Shown: positions 9,598 to 16,943 of the stretch, piece after piece | Layout: each line of letters opens with the position of its first letter | How positions within the stretch are numbered: the first letter of the stretch is position 1 | Source: Chitinophaga sp. CB10 | Lineage (GTDB): Bacteria; Bacteroidota; Bacteroidia; Chitinophagales; Chitinophagaceae | Direction of reading: 5' to 3' | DNA length: 64,000 nucleotides | NCBI GenBank assembly: GCA_001870995.2 | Contig: MLAV02000002.1 | Location: 186,001 to 250,000, forward strand | The notes under the pieces: model-generated | Seen by the model: only the letters and a program-made list of their open reading frames with translations | Database searches by the model: none | Told to the model about the DNA's origin: nothing | Made by a program: the position numbers and the translations under genes

Positions 9598-10018
9598 ATG
9601 ATTTGTTAACGAAGTTACCACCCTTAAGCGATTTTTAATGGCAAATTAACAACAAAAAGATGCGCATTCCGGCCACATCCGGAGGGCCAAAAACCGGATT
9701 TTATTATTTAATAATCAATTAATTATAATTATATAAAATTTACCCATTATAAGAGATAAAGAAATTGTAAATTTTTTCAGAATGAATTGAAAATATTGAA
9801 AGAAGAAGGACGATTTTTTTGATGAAGCGCAGCATTGAGGGGAAAATTTTCACCGGGGAGAATGACCGGGGGCGGGAAAATTTTTCGGCGGGCCTAAATG
9901 GGCAGTTTTGGCCGGACCGCAGGAATGTTTGCATTGGCAGGTGGCAGCGGGGGTGTTGTGGAATGGACGGGGCCTGCATGCGTAGCGGTTTTAAATTTCT
10001 CCCCACCCCCAAAAACTA
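9598..10018. other. Intergenic stretch without a supported gene
   Basis: About 420 bp between the citrate synthase promoter and the terminator of the LptF/LptG gene. The left half is very A/T rich. The right half (about 9840-9990) is G-rich on the plus strand, with runs such as GGGGG and GGCGGG. Short frames cross it on both strands (for example 66 codons on plus from 9819), but none has a recognisable domain, a promoter or a convincing start. I see no RNA gene I can name. Confidence 0.4.
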
Positions 10019-10044
10019 AAACGGCCCGCAACTGCAGGCCGTTT
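10019..10044 (-). terminator. Terminator of the LptF/LptG gene
   Basis: Perfect 8-bp stem AAACGGCC / GGCCGTTT with a 10-nt loop, followed on the minus strand by a T-rich tail (TTTTAGTTTTTG). It lies 25 nt past the stop of the permease gene. Confidence 0.8.
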
Positions 10045-10068
10045 CAAAGAAATTTATCCTTACGCCCG

Positions 10069-11160
10069 TCACTTGGGCGCTTTTCTGTACAAATAAAACG
10101 CCAGCCCGCCGAAGATGAAATTCGGTATCCACACGGCCAGCAGCGGGTTTAGGTCCGCCTTAACGGAAAACACGGTGGCGAATTGCAACGCGATAATGTA
10201 GGACGCGCTGATCACGATCCCCACGGCGAGGTGCAAGCCGCTACCGCCACGTACCTTCTTGGCGGCGATGATACCGCCGATCAGCGTCAGCACCACTACA
10301 GCGGCGGCGGCGGCGGTTCTGCGGTAATATTCCACCCAGTAGGTGTTGAGCCCTTCCGCCCCGCGGATGGCCTCCCGCTGGATATAGCGGCGGAGGTCAG
10401 GGGTGGTCATGGCCTCCTGCATGTTCTTTTCCTCCACGAGGTCCTTGGGCGTGAGCGCTATTTTGATCATGGTATCCTGCCTGGACTGCCAGGTTTCCTT
10501 GAGTCCATCCATGGTGCGGATGGTCACGTAATCCAGCCGCCACTTTTTAGCGGCGCTGTCCCATGCGGCCCTGTCGGCCCGCATCCGGAACACGACCTCC
10601 TGCCCTTTCACCTTCTGCATCACAAAAGAGGACCCGTTGCCGTAGTTGGGGTCATAGGTGCCGAAGGTCACGTAGGTAAAGCTGTCGATACGGGTGCTGC
10701 GGTCAAACTGGGTGTTCTGGTTATCATGACTGTGCAGGTACTTATTTTCAAACGTGGTACGAATGCGGTTGGCGTTGGGTACTACCCAGAAGTTGGCCAG
10801 CCAGAGGATGCCTCCGAACAGGAAGGCCCCGATCCAGTAGGCGCGGAGGAAGCGCCTGAAGCTCACGCCGGCGCTCAAAATGGCGATAATCTCCGACCGG
10901 TAGGCCATCTTGGAGGTAAAGAAGATAACCGACAGGAAGATAAACAGGGGAAATAATAACGCCAGGATGTGCGGGATAAAGCCGAAATAATAATCCACCA
11001 CGATCTCCCGCAGGGAAAGGTGGTTCGTCATGAAGTCGTCCACCTTCTCCGTAATGTCGATCACCACGGAGATCAGGAGGAAGATCGCCAGCGAATAAAT
11101 GAAGGTACCTATCAGCTTACGTAATATATACCAGTCTATTTTCGTAATTAATTTCGGCAT
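10069..11160 (-). CDS. LptF/LptG family lipopolysaccharide export permease
   Basis: 363 residues, ATG start. Family members form the inner-membrane part of the LptB2FG transporter that extracts lipopolysaccharide for transport to the outer membrane. The N-terminus (MPKLITKIDWYILRKLIGTF) leads into the first membrane helix; further helices lie around residues 55-85, 100-125, and three near the C-terminus (about 275-355), flanking a periplasmic beta-rich domain, as the YjgP/YjgQ family requires. The SEIIAILSAGVSFRRFLR segment is the conserved cytoplasmic loop that couples to LptB. LptF and LptG cannot be told apart confidently here. It follows tgt on the same strand with a 44-nt gap but has its own -7 element. 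Confidence 0.92.
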   Translation of the reverse strand: MPKLITKIDWYILRKLIGTFIYSLAIFLLISVVIDITEKVDDFMTNHLSLREIVVDYYFGFIPHILALLFPLFIFLSVIFFTSKMAYRSEIIAILSAGVSFRRFLRAYWIGAFLFGGILWLANFWVVPNANRIRTTFENKYLHSHDNQNTQFDRSTRIDSFTYVTFGTYDPNYGNGSSFVMQKVKGQEVVFRMRADRAAWDSAAKKWRLDYVTIRTMDGLKETWQSRQDTMIKIALTPKDLVEEKNMQEAMTTPDLRRYIQREAIRGAEGLNTYWVEYYRRTAAAAAVVVLTLIGGIIAAKKVRGGSGLHLAVGIVISASYIIALQFATVFSVKADLNPLLAVWIPNFIFGGLAFYLYRKAPK

Positions 11161-11165
11161 GAACC

Positions 11166-11173
11166 CAAAGATA
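11166..11173 (-). promoter_or_regulatory. -7 promoter element TATCTTTG
   Basis: Minus-strand TATCTTTG, only 5 nt before the ATG of the permease gene at 11160. This implies a leaderless or near-leaderless transcript. Confidence 0.5.
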
Positions 11174-11204
11174 TTAGTTTATTGGATTATTTGAATTGCT
11201 GGTA

Positions 11205-12335
11205 TTATAAACGCGTTTTCAACTGTGCCACCATTTTTGGTTTCCAGGTGCTGAAGGTGCCGGCAAGTATTTGTTTGCGGGCTTCTTTCACCAGTTCCAG
11301 GTAGAAGGCGAGGTTGTGAATACTGGCAAGCGTCATGCCTAAAATTTCGCCGGCAGCAAAGAGGTGACGGAGATAGGCTTTGCTATAGTCGCGCGTGGCG
11401 AAGCATTCGCTGTTGGCATCCAGCGGTGTAAAATCGTCCGCCCATTTTTTATTCTTGATGTTGATGACGCCGTTCCAGGTGAAGAGCATGCCATTGCGCC
11501 CGTTGCGGGTGGGCATGACGCAATCGAACATATCCACGCCGAGGGAGATGTTTTCCAGGATATTCCACGGTGTGCCAACGCCCATAAGGTAACGGGGTTT
11601 TTCCACGGGGAGGATGTCGCATACCAGTTCGCACATTTCGTACATATCCTCTTCCGGCTCGCCGACGCTAAGGCCGCCGATGGCGTTGCCTGCGGCGCCG
11701 CGACTGGCGATATATTCCGCCGAAGCCTTGCGCAGGTCTTTATAGGTGCTGCCCTGCACGATAGGGAACAGCGTTTGTTCGTGCCCGTAGGCCGGCATGG
11801 TTTCGCCGAGGCGTTTGATGCAGCGGTCCAGCCAGCGGTGGGTGAGGTCCATCGACTTGCGGGCGTAGCGGTATTCGGAAGGGTAAGGCGGGCATTCATC
11901 GAACGCCATGATAATATCGGCGCCGATGGTGCGCTGGATGTCCATCACATTTTCCGGGGTGAAGAGGTGGCGGGAGCCGTCGATATGCGACTGGAACACT
12001 ACGCCTTCCTCTTTGATTTTGCGGTTATTGGCCAGGGAGAACACCTGGTAGCCGCCGCTATCCGTTAAAATGGGCCGGTTCCAGCCGTTGAATTTATGGA
12101 GTCCGCCGGCTTTGGAGAGTACTTCCAGGCCGGGGCGCAGGTATAAATGGTAGGTATTGCCCAGGATGATCTGGGCCTGCACGGCGTCGCGCAGTTGTTC
12201 CTGGGTCACCGCCTTTACGCTGCCCACGGTACCAACGGGCATGAATATAGGCGTTTCTATTTCTCCGTGGGCAGTGGTGATCTTCCCTGCCCTGGCCTTA
12301 CTGCCATTATCTGTGGTTATCAGTTCAAAATTCAC
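11205..12335 (-). CDS. tgt: tRNA-guanine (queuine) transglycosylase
   Basis: 376 residues from GTG 12335; an in-frame TGA lies 15 nt upstream and there is no ATG. Tgt exchanges guanine-34 in certain tRNAs for the queuosine precursor preQ1. Seen in the sequence: ILTDSGGYQVFSL, IMAFDECPPYP, GGLSVGEP, and the nucleophile segment GVDMFDCVMPTRNGRNG. The zinc site is unusual: by alignment to the E. coli enzyme's CDCYTC block this protein reads SECFAT, so two of the three cysteine ligands are gone, while the later histidine (SIHNL) is kept. A queE gene elsewhere in the window belongs to the same pathway. Promoter TATCTTTG lies 20 nt upstream. Confidence 0.95.
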   Translation of the reverse strand: MNFELITTDNGSKARAGKITTAHGEIETPIFMPVGTVGSVKAVTQEQLRDAVQAQIILGNTYHLYLRPGLEVLSKAGGLHKFNGWNRPILTDSGGYQVFSLANNRKIKEEGVVFQSHIDGSRHLFTPENVMDIQRTIGADIIMAFDECPPYPSEYRYARKSMDLTHRWLDRCIKRLGETMPAYGHEQTLFPIVQGSTYKDLRKASAEYIASRGAAGNAIGGLSVGEPEEDMYEMCELVCDILPVEKPRYLMGVGTPWNILENISLGVDMFDCVMPTRNGRNGMLFTWNGVINIKNKKWADDFTPLDANSECFATRDYSKAYLRHLFAAGEILGMTLASIHNLAFYLELVKEARKQILAGTFSTWKPKMVAQLKTRL

Positions 12336-12355
12336 GAGATTTCCATTTCAGCGTG

Positions 12356-12363
12356 CAAAGATA
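12356..12363 (-). promoter_or_regulatory. -7 promoter element TATCTTTG for tgt
   Basis: Minus-strand match to TAnnTTTG, 20 nt before the GTG start of tgt. It is divergent from the promoter of the glycosyltransferase gene about 90 bp away. Confidence 0.55.
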
Positions 12364-12447
12364 CCGATTTGCATGTCGAATTACGCATTCTGCCGGCAGA
12401 GTTTAAACGTTAAATAATTTATCTTTTTACAGATATTAAAAATATTA

Positions 12448-12455
12448 TATTTTTG
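12448..12455 (+). promoter_or_regulatory. -7 promoter element TATTTTTG
   Basis: Plus-strand match to TAnnTTTG, 8 nt before the ATG of the glycosyltransferase gene, so the leader should be very short. The upstream region is A/T rich and no clear -33 TTG is seen. Confidence 0.5.
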
Positions 12456-12463
12456 CCACCATT

Positions 12464-13600
12464 ATGTTTGACCACCTGGGTGAAATTGCCTTATATTCCT
12501 TTGCCGTAATTGCAGGAATTCAGATATGCTATTATCTCTTCATCTTTTCCAGGGTAGCTTTTTACTCCCGGAAATTTGATCAGGACCAGCCGCCGGCTGA
12601 GAAATTTTCAGTGATCATCTGTGCCAAGGATGAGGAGCTGAACCTGCAGCGCAACCTCCCGGGGGTGTTGCAGCAGCGCTATCACAACCACCTGACCCCT
12701 GAATACGAGGTGATTGTGGTCAATGATAACTCCGAGGATGATAGTCGCTACTACCTCCAATCCATAGAGCCGGGTTACCCGCATTACCGGACCATTGAAA
12801 TCAAGCAGCCGGCCAAGTTCATCCCGGGCAAGAAGTTCCCGTTGTCTATGGGCCTGCGTGGGGCGGCTCATGAAAACGTGCTGCTGACGGATGCGGACTG
12901 CAAACCGGCCAGCACCTACTGGCTGTCGTTAATGAGCCAGGGGTTTACAGAGAATAAAGAGATTGTGCTGGGCTATGGCGCTTACCATAAGAAGCCTGGC
13001 TTCCTCAATAAGGTGATCCGTTACGAGACGTTTTTCAGCGCTTTGCAGCATTTATCGTTCGCGATGAGCGGCATGCCGTATATGGGCGTGGGCCGCAACC
13101 TGGCGTACAAGCGGGAGCTGTTTTACCGCCACAAAGGGTTTACCAGCCACCAGCACCTGGCCGGCGGGGACGACGACCTGTTTGTGAACACTGCCGCCAA
13201 CCGCAAGAATGTGGGCGTGGTAATTCACAAGAAAGCATTCACGTACTCAGAGCCTAAGACTTCCTGGAGCAGCTGGTTCCGGCAGAAGACCCGGCATATG
13301 ACCACCGGCAAGCATTACCGGTTTATCCACAAAATGGTGCTGGGCTTGTTTTCGCTGACGCATTTCCTCTTTTATCCTGCCTTTATTTTTACCCTGTTCT
13401 TCCCTGCGCCGCTGCTGTGGTACGCCCTGGGCATTTTTGGCGGGAAGATACTGATACAGGCGGTTATCAATTTCTTTGCTATGCGCAAGCTGGACGAGAT
13501 GGATCTGTTTAAATACAGCTGGTTTATGGATATTTTCATGCTGCTGTATTATGTCATCTTTACGCCGGCGTTGCTGTTTAAATCGAAAAACCGCTGGTAG
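12464..13600 (+). CDS. Membrane-bound family 2 glycosyltransferase
   Basis: 378 residues, ATG start. One N-terminal membrane helix (about residues 8-28) is followed by a GT-A domain: FSVIICAKDEELNL opens the fold, VVNDNSEDDS is the nucleotide-binding acidic stretch, LLTDADCKPAS holds the DxD-like metal site, GGDDDLF the general-base acidic site and QKTRH the acceptor-loop motif of processive-type GT2 enzymes. Two or three membrane helices close the protein (about 290-375). It should transfer sugars from a nucleotide-sugar on the cytoplasmic face of the inner membrane; donor and acceptor are unknown. No other polysaccharide genes flank it. Confidence 0.88.
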   Translation: MFDHLGEIALYSFAVIAGIQICYYLFIFSRVAFYSRKFDQDQPPAEKFSVIICAKDEELNLQRNLPGVLQQRYHNHLTPEYEVIVVNDNSEDDSRYYLQSIEPGYPHYRTIEIKQPAKFIPGKKFPLSMGLRGAAHENVLLTDADCKPASTYWLSLMSQGFTENKEIVLGYGAYHKKPGFLNKVIRYETFFSALQHLSFAMSGMPYMGVGRNLAYKRELFYRHKGFTSHQHLAGGDDDLFVNTAANRKNVGVVIHKKAFTYSEPKTSWSSWFRQKTRHMTTGKHYRFIHKMVLGLFSLTHFLFYPAFIFTLFFPAPLLWYALGIFGGKILIQAVINFFAMRKLDEMDLFKYSWFMDIFMLLYYVIFTPALLFKSKNRW

Positions 13601-13655
13601 GGTGTTGTTAAAGACTGCTATAGCCGCGCCCATTTACATCCAAAAACCGCTGGTA
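13586..13655 (+). repeat. 14-bp direct repeat at the glycosyltransferase 3' end
   Basis: AAAAACCGCTGGTA occurs at 13586-13599, forming the last codons and stop of the glycosyltransferase, and again at 13642-13655 in the spacer before rsmG. The copies are 56 bp apart, suggesting a small local duplication. Confidence 0.7.
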
Positions 13656-13679
13656 AGCTTATTCAATGTGGAATAAGTT

Positions 13680-13687
13680 TATTTTTG
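13680..13687 (+). promoter_or_regulatory. -7 promoter element TATTTTTG for rsmG
   Basis: Plus-strand TATTTTTG, 4 nt before the rsmG ATG. The expected transcript start falls at or next to the start codon. Confidence 0.5.
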
Positions 13688-13691
13688 CAAA

Positions 13692-14321
13692 ATGGAGATT
13701 ATTTTAAAGTATTTCAGCGACTTCACCCCGGCGCAGCTGGCGCAGTTTGAAGCGCTAAAGGGACTGTACAGCGAATGGAACGAGAAGATTAACGTCATTT
13801 CCAGGAAAGATATCGACTCCCTGTACGAAAAGCATGTATTACACTCACTGAGCATTGCCGCCATTGCCGATTTCGCGCCGGGCACCCAGATCCTGGATTT
13901 GGGCACCGGAGGTGGATTTCCCGGTATTCCGCTGGCGATATTCTTCCCGGAAGTACAGTTCCACCTGGTAGACTCCATTGGAAAAAAGATCAAGGTAGTA
14001 GAAGGCGTGGCCGCGGAGCTGGGCCTTAAAAATGTAACGACCGCGCATACACGCGTTGAAGAGATAAAGAACCGCAAATTTGATATTGTAGTTTCCCGGG
14101 CAGTGGCTCCCTTAGGGGATCTCTGGCGCTGGAGCAAACATTTAATGAAAAAATCCACTGTTCCCGGCAAGCAGTTCGAGAAAGGCCTCATTTGCCTGAA
14201 AGGAGGCGACCTTGCCCAGGAAATCTCCGAAAGTGGACTGAAACCCAGGTTAATAGACATTTACGACATCTTCCCCGAAGAGAGCTTCAAAACGAAATAC
14301 ATTGTGATGGCCAAGCACTAG
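13692..14321 (+). CDS. rsmG: 16S rRNA (guanine-527-N7)-methyltransferase RsmG
   Basis: 209 residues, ATG start, usual length for the family. It methylates N7 of G527 in 16S rRNA; loss gives low-level streptomycin resistance in other bacteria. The SAM-binding motif LDLGTGGGFPGIPLA lies at about residues 70-84, followed by HLVDSIGKKIKVV, and the N-terminal part has the NVISRKDIDSLYEKHVLHSL segment typical of GidB/RsmG. The gene is preceded by a -7 element very close to the ATG. The next gene, a sigma factor, starts about 110 nt downstream on the same strand. Confidence 0.95.
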   Translation: MEIILKYFSDFTPAQLAQFEALKGLYSEWNEKINVISRKDIDSLYEKHVLHSLSIAAIADFAPGTQILDLGTGGGFPGIPLAIFFPEVQFHLVDSIGKKIKVVEGVAAELGLKNVTTAHTRVEEIKNRKFDIVVSRAVAPLGDLWRWSKHLMKKSTVPGKQFEKGLICLKGGDLAQEISESGLKPRLIDIYDIFPEESFKTKYIVMAKH

Positions 14322-14431
14322 CTGGTGGTTTGGGGGAGCTGCTCCGATAATTTCTGCATCCGCTAAAATATCCGGCATACTGGATCGTCTTCAAATACAA
14401 GATGAAACAGTTGCTCCTATCAAATACAATT

Positions 14432-14989
14432 ATGGCCCAAGAGCAAAATGAGCGCATAGAGGCGGCGGTAAAACAGGAGAGCAAGCGCTTGCTCAACTTT
14501 ATCCGTCAACGGGTGAGCAATGTATCAGATGCTGAAGATATTCTGCAGGACGTATTATACCAGTTCACGGAATATCTCCGCCTGGGTAGCCAGGTGGATT
14601 CCATTACCGGCTGGTTGTTTTCCGTTGCGCGCAACCGGATCACCGACTGGTTCAGGAAGAAGCGGGAAACGCCGTTTGCTGAATATACGCATGAGATAGA
14701 AGGCGAAGAAGTCCTCTTCCTGCCGGAGATCATTGCTGATACTGCCATGGAAGCCGATACGCCCCTGATGCAGAAAATCATTTCCGAGGCGATTACAGCT
14801 GCCATCGAGGACCTCCCTGCCGAGCAGAAAGAGGTGTTCATCGGCCATGAAATACTGGGCAAATCGTTCAAGGAAATGAGTGCGGAAACCGGCGTGAGCG
14901 TCAATACGCTGCTCTCCCGGAAGCGCTATGCAGTATTGTTTTTGAGAGAAAGACTGGGAGAACTGTACCGGGAAATTGTCAATAACTGA
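14432..14989 (+). CDS. Sigma-70 family RNA polymerase sigma factor (ECF-like)
   Basis: 185 residues from ATG 14432; an in-frame ATG 30 nt upstream (14402) would add ten residues. Region 2 lies at about residues 10-70 (NFIRQRVSNVSDAEDILQDV, then GWLFSVARNRITDWFRKK). Region 4 lies near the C-terminus (LPAEQKEVFIGHEILGKSFKEMSAETGVSVNTLLSRKRYA), with the helix-turn-helix. The linker of about 55 residues between them is longer than in classic ECF factors. The stop is followed after 18 nt by a small membrane protein gene, which may be its regulatory partner. Target promoters are unknown. Confidence 0.9.
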   Translation: MAQEQNERIEAAVKQESKRLLNFIRQRVSNVSDAEDILQDVLYQFTEYLRLGSQVDSITGWLFSVARNRITDWFRKKRETPFAEYTHEIEGEEVLFLPEIIADTAMEADTPLMQKIISEAITAAIEDLPAEQKEVFIGHEILGKSFKEMSAETGVSVNTLLSRKRYAVLFLRERLGELYREIVNN

Positions 14990-15007
14990 TTAAACTTACT
15001 TTATTAT

Positions 15008-15391
15008 ATGGGACGTTTCAGACGCGGGTTTGATGTGAAATCAAAATTACTGATGGTACTCTGCGGGATCGCATTTGTGGCCGCCGTGATCTTCCTCACC
15101 ATGACCCTTTGGAACTGGTTGATACCAACACTTTTCAATGGTCCGTCAGTGACCTACTGGCAAGCTTTTGGGCTGCTGCTGCTGGGCAAACTATTGTTTG
15201 GCTGGCATAACAATGGCGGGGGCAGGTTCCGCCGGCGGGCGGAGTGGAAGGAGCGTATCCGCGATAAATGGCAAAACATGACCCCAGCGGAACAACAGGA
15301 GCTACGTGAAAAAATGCGGGACCGTTGCCGTGGCTGGAACCGCTGGACGCCTGATGCCCCCGACGCGGAGCATAAGGAGCAGATGCCTTAA
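15008..15391 (+). CDS. Small membrane protein of unknown function next to a sigma factor
   Basis: 127 residues, ATG start. Two hydrophobic segments (about residues 13-40 and 46-63) are followed by a charged C-terminal tail of about 60 residues (RFRRRAEWKERIRDKW, then TPAEQQELREKMRDRC) that looks helical. I do not recognise a named family. The 18-nt spacing from the sigma factor and the shared strand suggest one operon, so a role linked to that sigma factor, for example membrane control of it, is possible but unproven. No zinc-finger anti-sigma motif (HxxxCxxC) is present. Confidence 0.75.
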   Translation: MGRFRRGFDVKSKLLMVLCGIAFVAAVIFLTMTLWNWLIPTLFNGPSVTYWQAFGLLLLGKLLFGWHNNGGGRFRRRAEWKERIRDKWQNMTPAEQQELREKMRDRCRGWNRWTPDAPDAEHKEQMP

Positions 15392-15416
15392 ATCTCTCCC
15401 CCAAAAAATAAAAAAA

Positions 15417-15986
15417 CTACATTACAATATCCGTGAACAGGGCCTTTGCAAGCGTGACTTCCCCAAAGCCCGTGTAGGGCAGCGCGATATCAGGGATGAT
15501 CATGGAGCTGGCAAAGGGCGACAGCTGATTGTAGCCGTACAGTTCCTGGATTTCATCCGCCAGGTGAGGGCCCCAGTAAGGATTGGTATCATAACTGCTC
15601 CGTTGGTTGATCAGGCGCGATTTTCCGCCATCCATTGCCAGCTCGGCTTTTGAGCGGTAAATCTCATAAAAAGGCCCGATGATGCTCCAGTTGATCACGA
15701 GCCTGTCCACCCGGTAAGGGTTATGGCTGATATTCACCACCACCTGCCGGCAACGGTCCATCCCCGTCGGACTCGTTACTTCCGCCACCATGGAGGGGCC
15801 GAACAATGCGGCAATGAGGTCATAAAAATCATCCCAGCGCGTGGTATCATCGTATTCCTGGGCCCATTTTTCCGCCAAACGCTTTATTTGCGGCGAATTC
15901 AGGTAAGCGTCATAATCTGTTTTCGGGTCAATACCGGCGGGTACGAAAGTATAGATGGTTTGCAGAATTTCCTCGTATGGTTCCAA
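15417..15986 (-). CDS. Conserved-looking protein of unknown function
   Basis: 189 residues. No ATG is available near the 5' end; TTG at 15986 is the likely start because an in-frame TAA lies 21 nt upstream. No signal peptide or membrane helix is visible, so it is probably cytoplasmic. The composition is balanced, with aromatic-rich segments such as WDDFYDLIAALFG, YRVDRLVINWSIIGPFYEIY and NPYWGPHLADEI. I recognise no domain. It converges with the sigma factor/membrane protein operon (26 nt apart), and no gene partner is apparent. Confidence 0.7.
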   Translation of the reverse strand: MEPYEEILQTIYTFVPAGIDPKTDYDAYLNSPQIKRLAEKWAQEYDDTTRWDDFYDLIAALFGPSMVAEVTSPTGMDRCRQVVVNISHNPYRVDRLVINWSIIGPFYEIYRSKAELAMDGGKSRLINQRSSYDTNPYWGPHLADEIQELYGYNQLSPFASSMIIPDIALPYTGFGEVTLAKALFTDIVM

Positions 15987-16286
15987 TGGACTTGGGTTAT
16001 TTGTTTAAAATTGAGTGGCAAATATATCAAGATTCAGGGAAAGAGCGGAAACCCGGCCAACAATCATATTAAATAAAATTACATATACACAATTTAACCA
16101 CATAAGTACATCCTAACTCAACCATTATGGTCAAAAAGTTATATTTATTTAAACAATATATTGGCCGCTTGCAAAAACTGGCGTAACTTCAGGAAGAATG
16201 CAACAGGCCCAGGTATATTCACTAGTATATTCACTAAAGGCGCCCAGGTAAAGTGTAATTTTTGAACCCTTTAAATCGAATTTCCT
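15987..16286. other. A/T-rich intergenic region with a 12-bp tandem repeat
   Basis: Three hundred bases between two divergent genes. It is A/T rich with no frame of note. GTATATTCACTA is repeated head to tail at 16213-16224 and 16225-16236, about 50 bp before the DinB-like gene, a position where a regulator could bind. A near-consensus -7 element (TAATTTTTG, one base too long) lies downstream of it. Confidence 0.5.
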
Positions 16287-16853
16287 ATGTACCTGAACCA
16301 GCAAGAGATACAAGCAAAACTTGACAAAAGCTTCGACAATTTTGTCGACTATGTGAACACGCTGCCGGATCATCGGTTTACTGCATCTCCTTATGGCAAA
16401 TGGTCCGCCGGCCAGCAACTGGATCACCTTATCAAATCGGTAAGGCCGGTATGCAGCGCATTGGGATATCCTAAATTCACCCTTCGTTGTTTCGGTGTAA
16501 GTCAGCGCCCTTCCCGCTCTTACGACGAACTGGTGCAGCAGTACCAGGAGCAGCTCGCAGCGGGCGCTACGACGACTGTACCTTACCAGCCTGCCGTTAT
16601 TTACAGCGGACAGCGGCAAGCGCTCATCCATAGCTTCATCGGCCAGAAGTACCGCCTGAAGGAGAAACTCCGCAGCTGGACGGAAAGCGACCTGGATAAA
16701 TACCGCCTGCCCCACCCTATGCTGGGCAAACTCACTGTACGCGAAACGCTGTACCTGATGGCCCACCATAACGAACATCACCTGGAAAAATTAAAATACC
16801 AGGAACAGCATGCCCATGCCTGGGAAAATCAGTTACAGCAACTGATCTTCTAA
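16287..16853 (+). CDS. DinB-like (DinB_2) domain protein
   Basis: 188 residues, ATG start. The helical-bundle DinB/YfiT-type fold is indicated by WSAGQQLDHLIKS (about residues 38-50) and LTVRETLYLMAHHNEHHLEKL (about 151-171). These supply the three histidines that bind a metal in this family: one in the LDHL helix and two in the HNEHH segment. Members include bacillithiol-dependent thiol transferases, but many have no known activity. No gene partner. The terminator downstream is shared with the convergent M1 peptidase gene. Confidence 0.88.
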   Translation: MYLNQQEIQAKLDKSFDNFVDYVNTLPDHRFTASPYGKWSAGQQLDHLIKSVRPVCSALGYPKFTLRCFGVSQRPSRSYDELVQQYQEQLAAGATTTVPYQPAVIYSGQRQALIHSFIGQKYRLKEKLRSWTESDLDKYRLPHPMLGKLTVRETLYLMAHHNEHHLEKLKYQEQHAHAWENQLQQLIF

Positions 16854-16892
16854 CCCAATAACGGCGCCGCTACGGCGGGCCCTAAAATTATT

Positions 16893-16925
16893 AAAGGCCG
16901 TTCCCTGACAGGAAACGGCCTTTTT
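16893..16925. terminator. Bidirectional terminator
   Basis: AAAGGCCGTT / AACGGCCTTT, a 10-bp stem with a short loop and a T run on the plus side and A run on the other. It sits between the convergent DinB-like and M1 peptidase genes. Confidence 0.8.
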
Positions 16926-16943
16926 ATATACTGTTACAGCAGC

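Noticed and set aside
9740..10012. 90-codon frame on minus
   Set aside because: Its sequence overlaps A/T-rich and G-rich noncoding DNA, with no start signal or domain.
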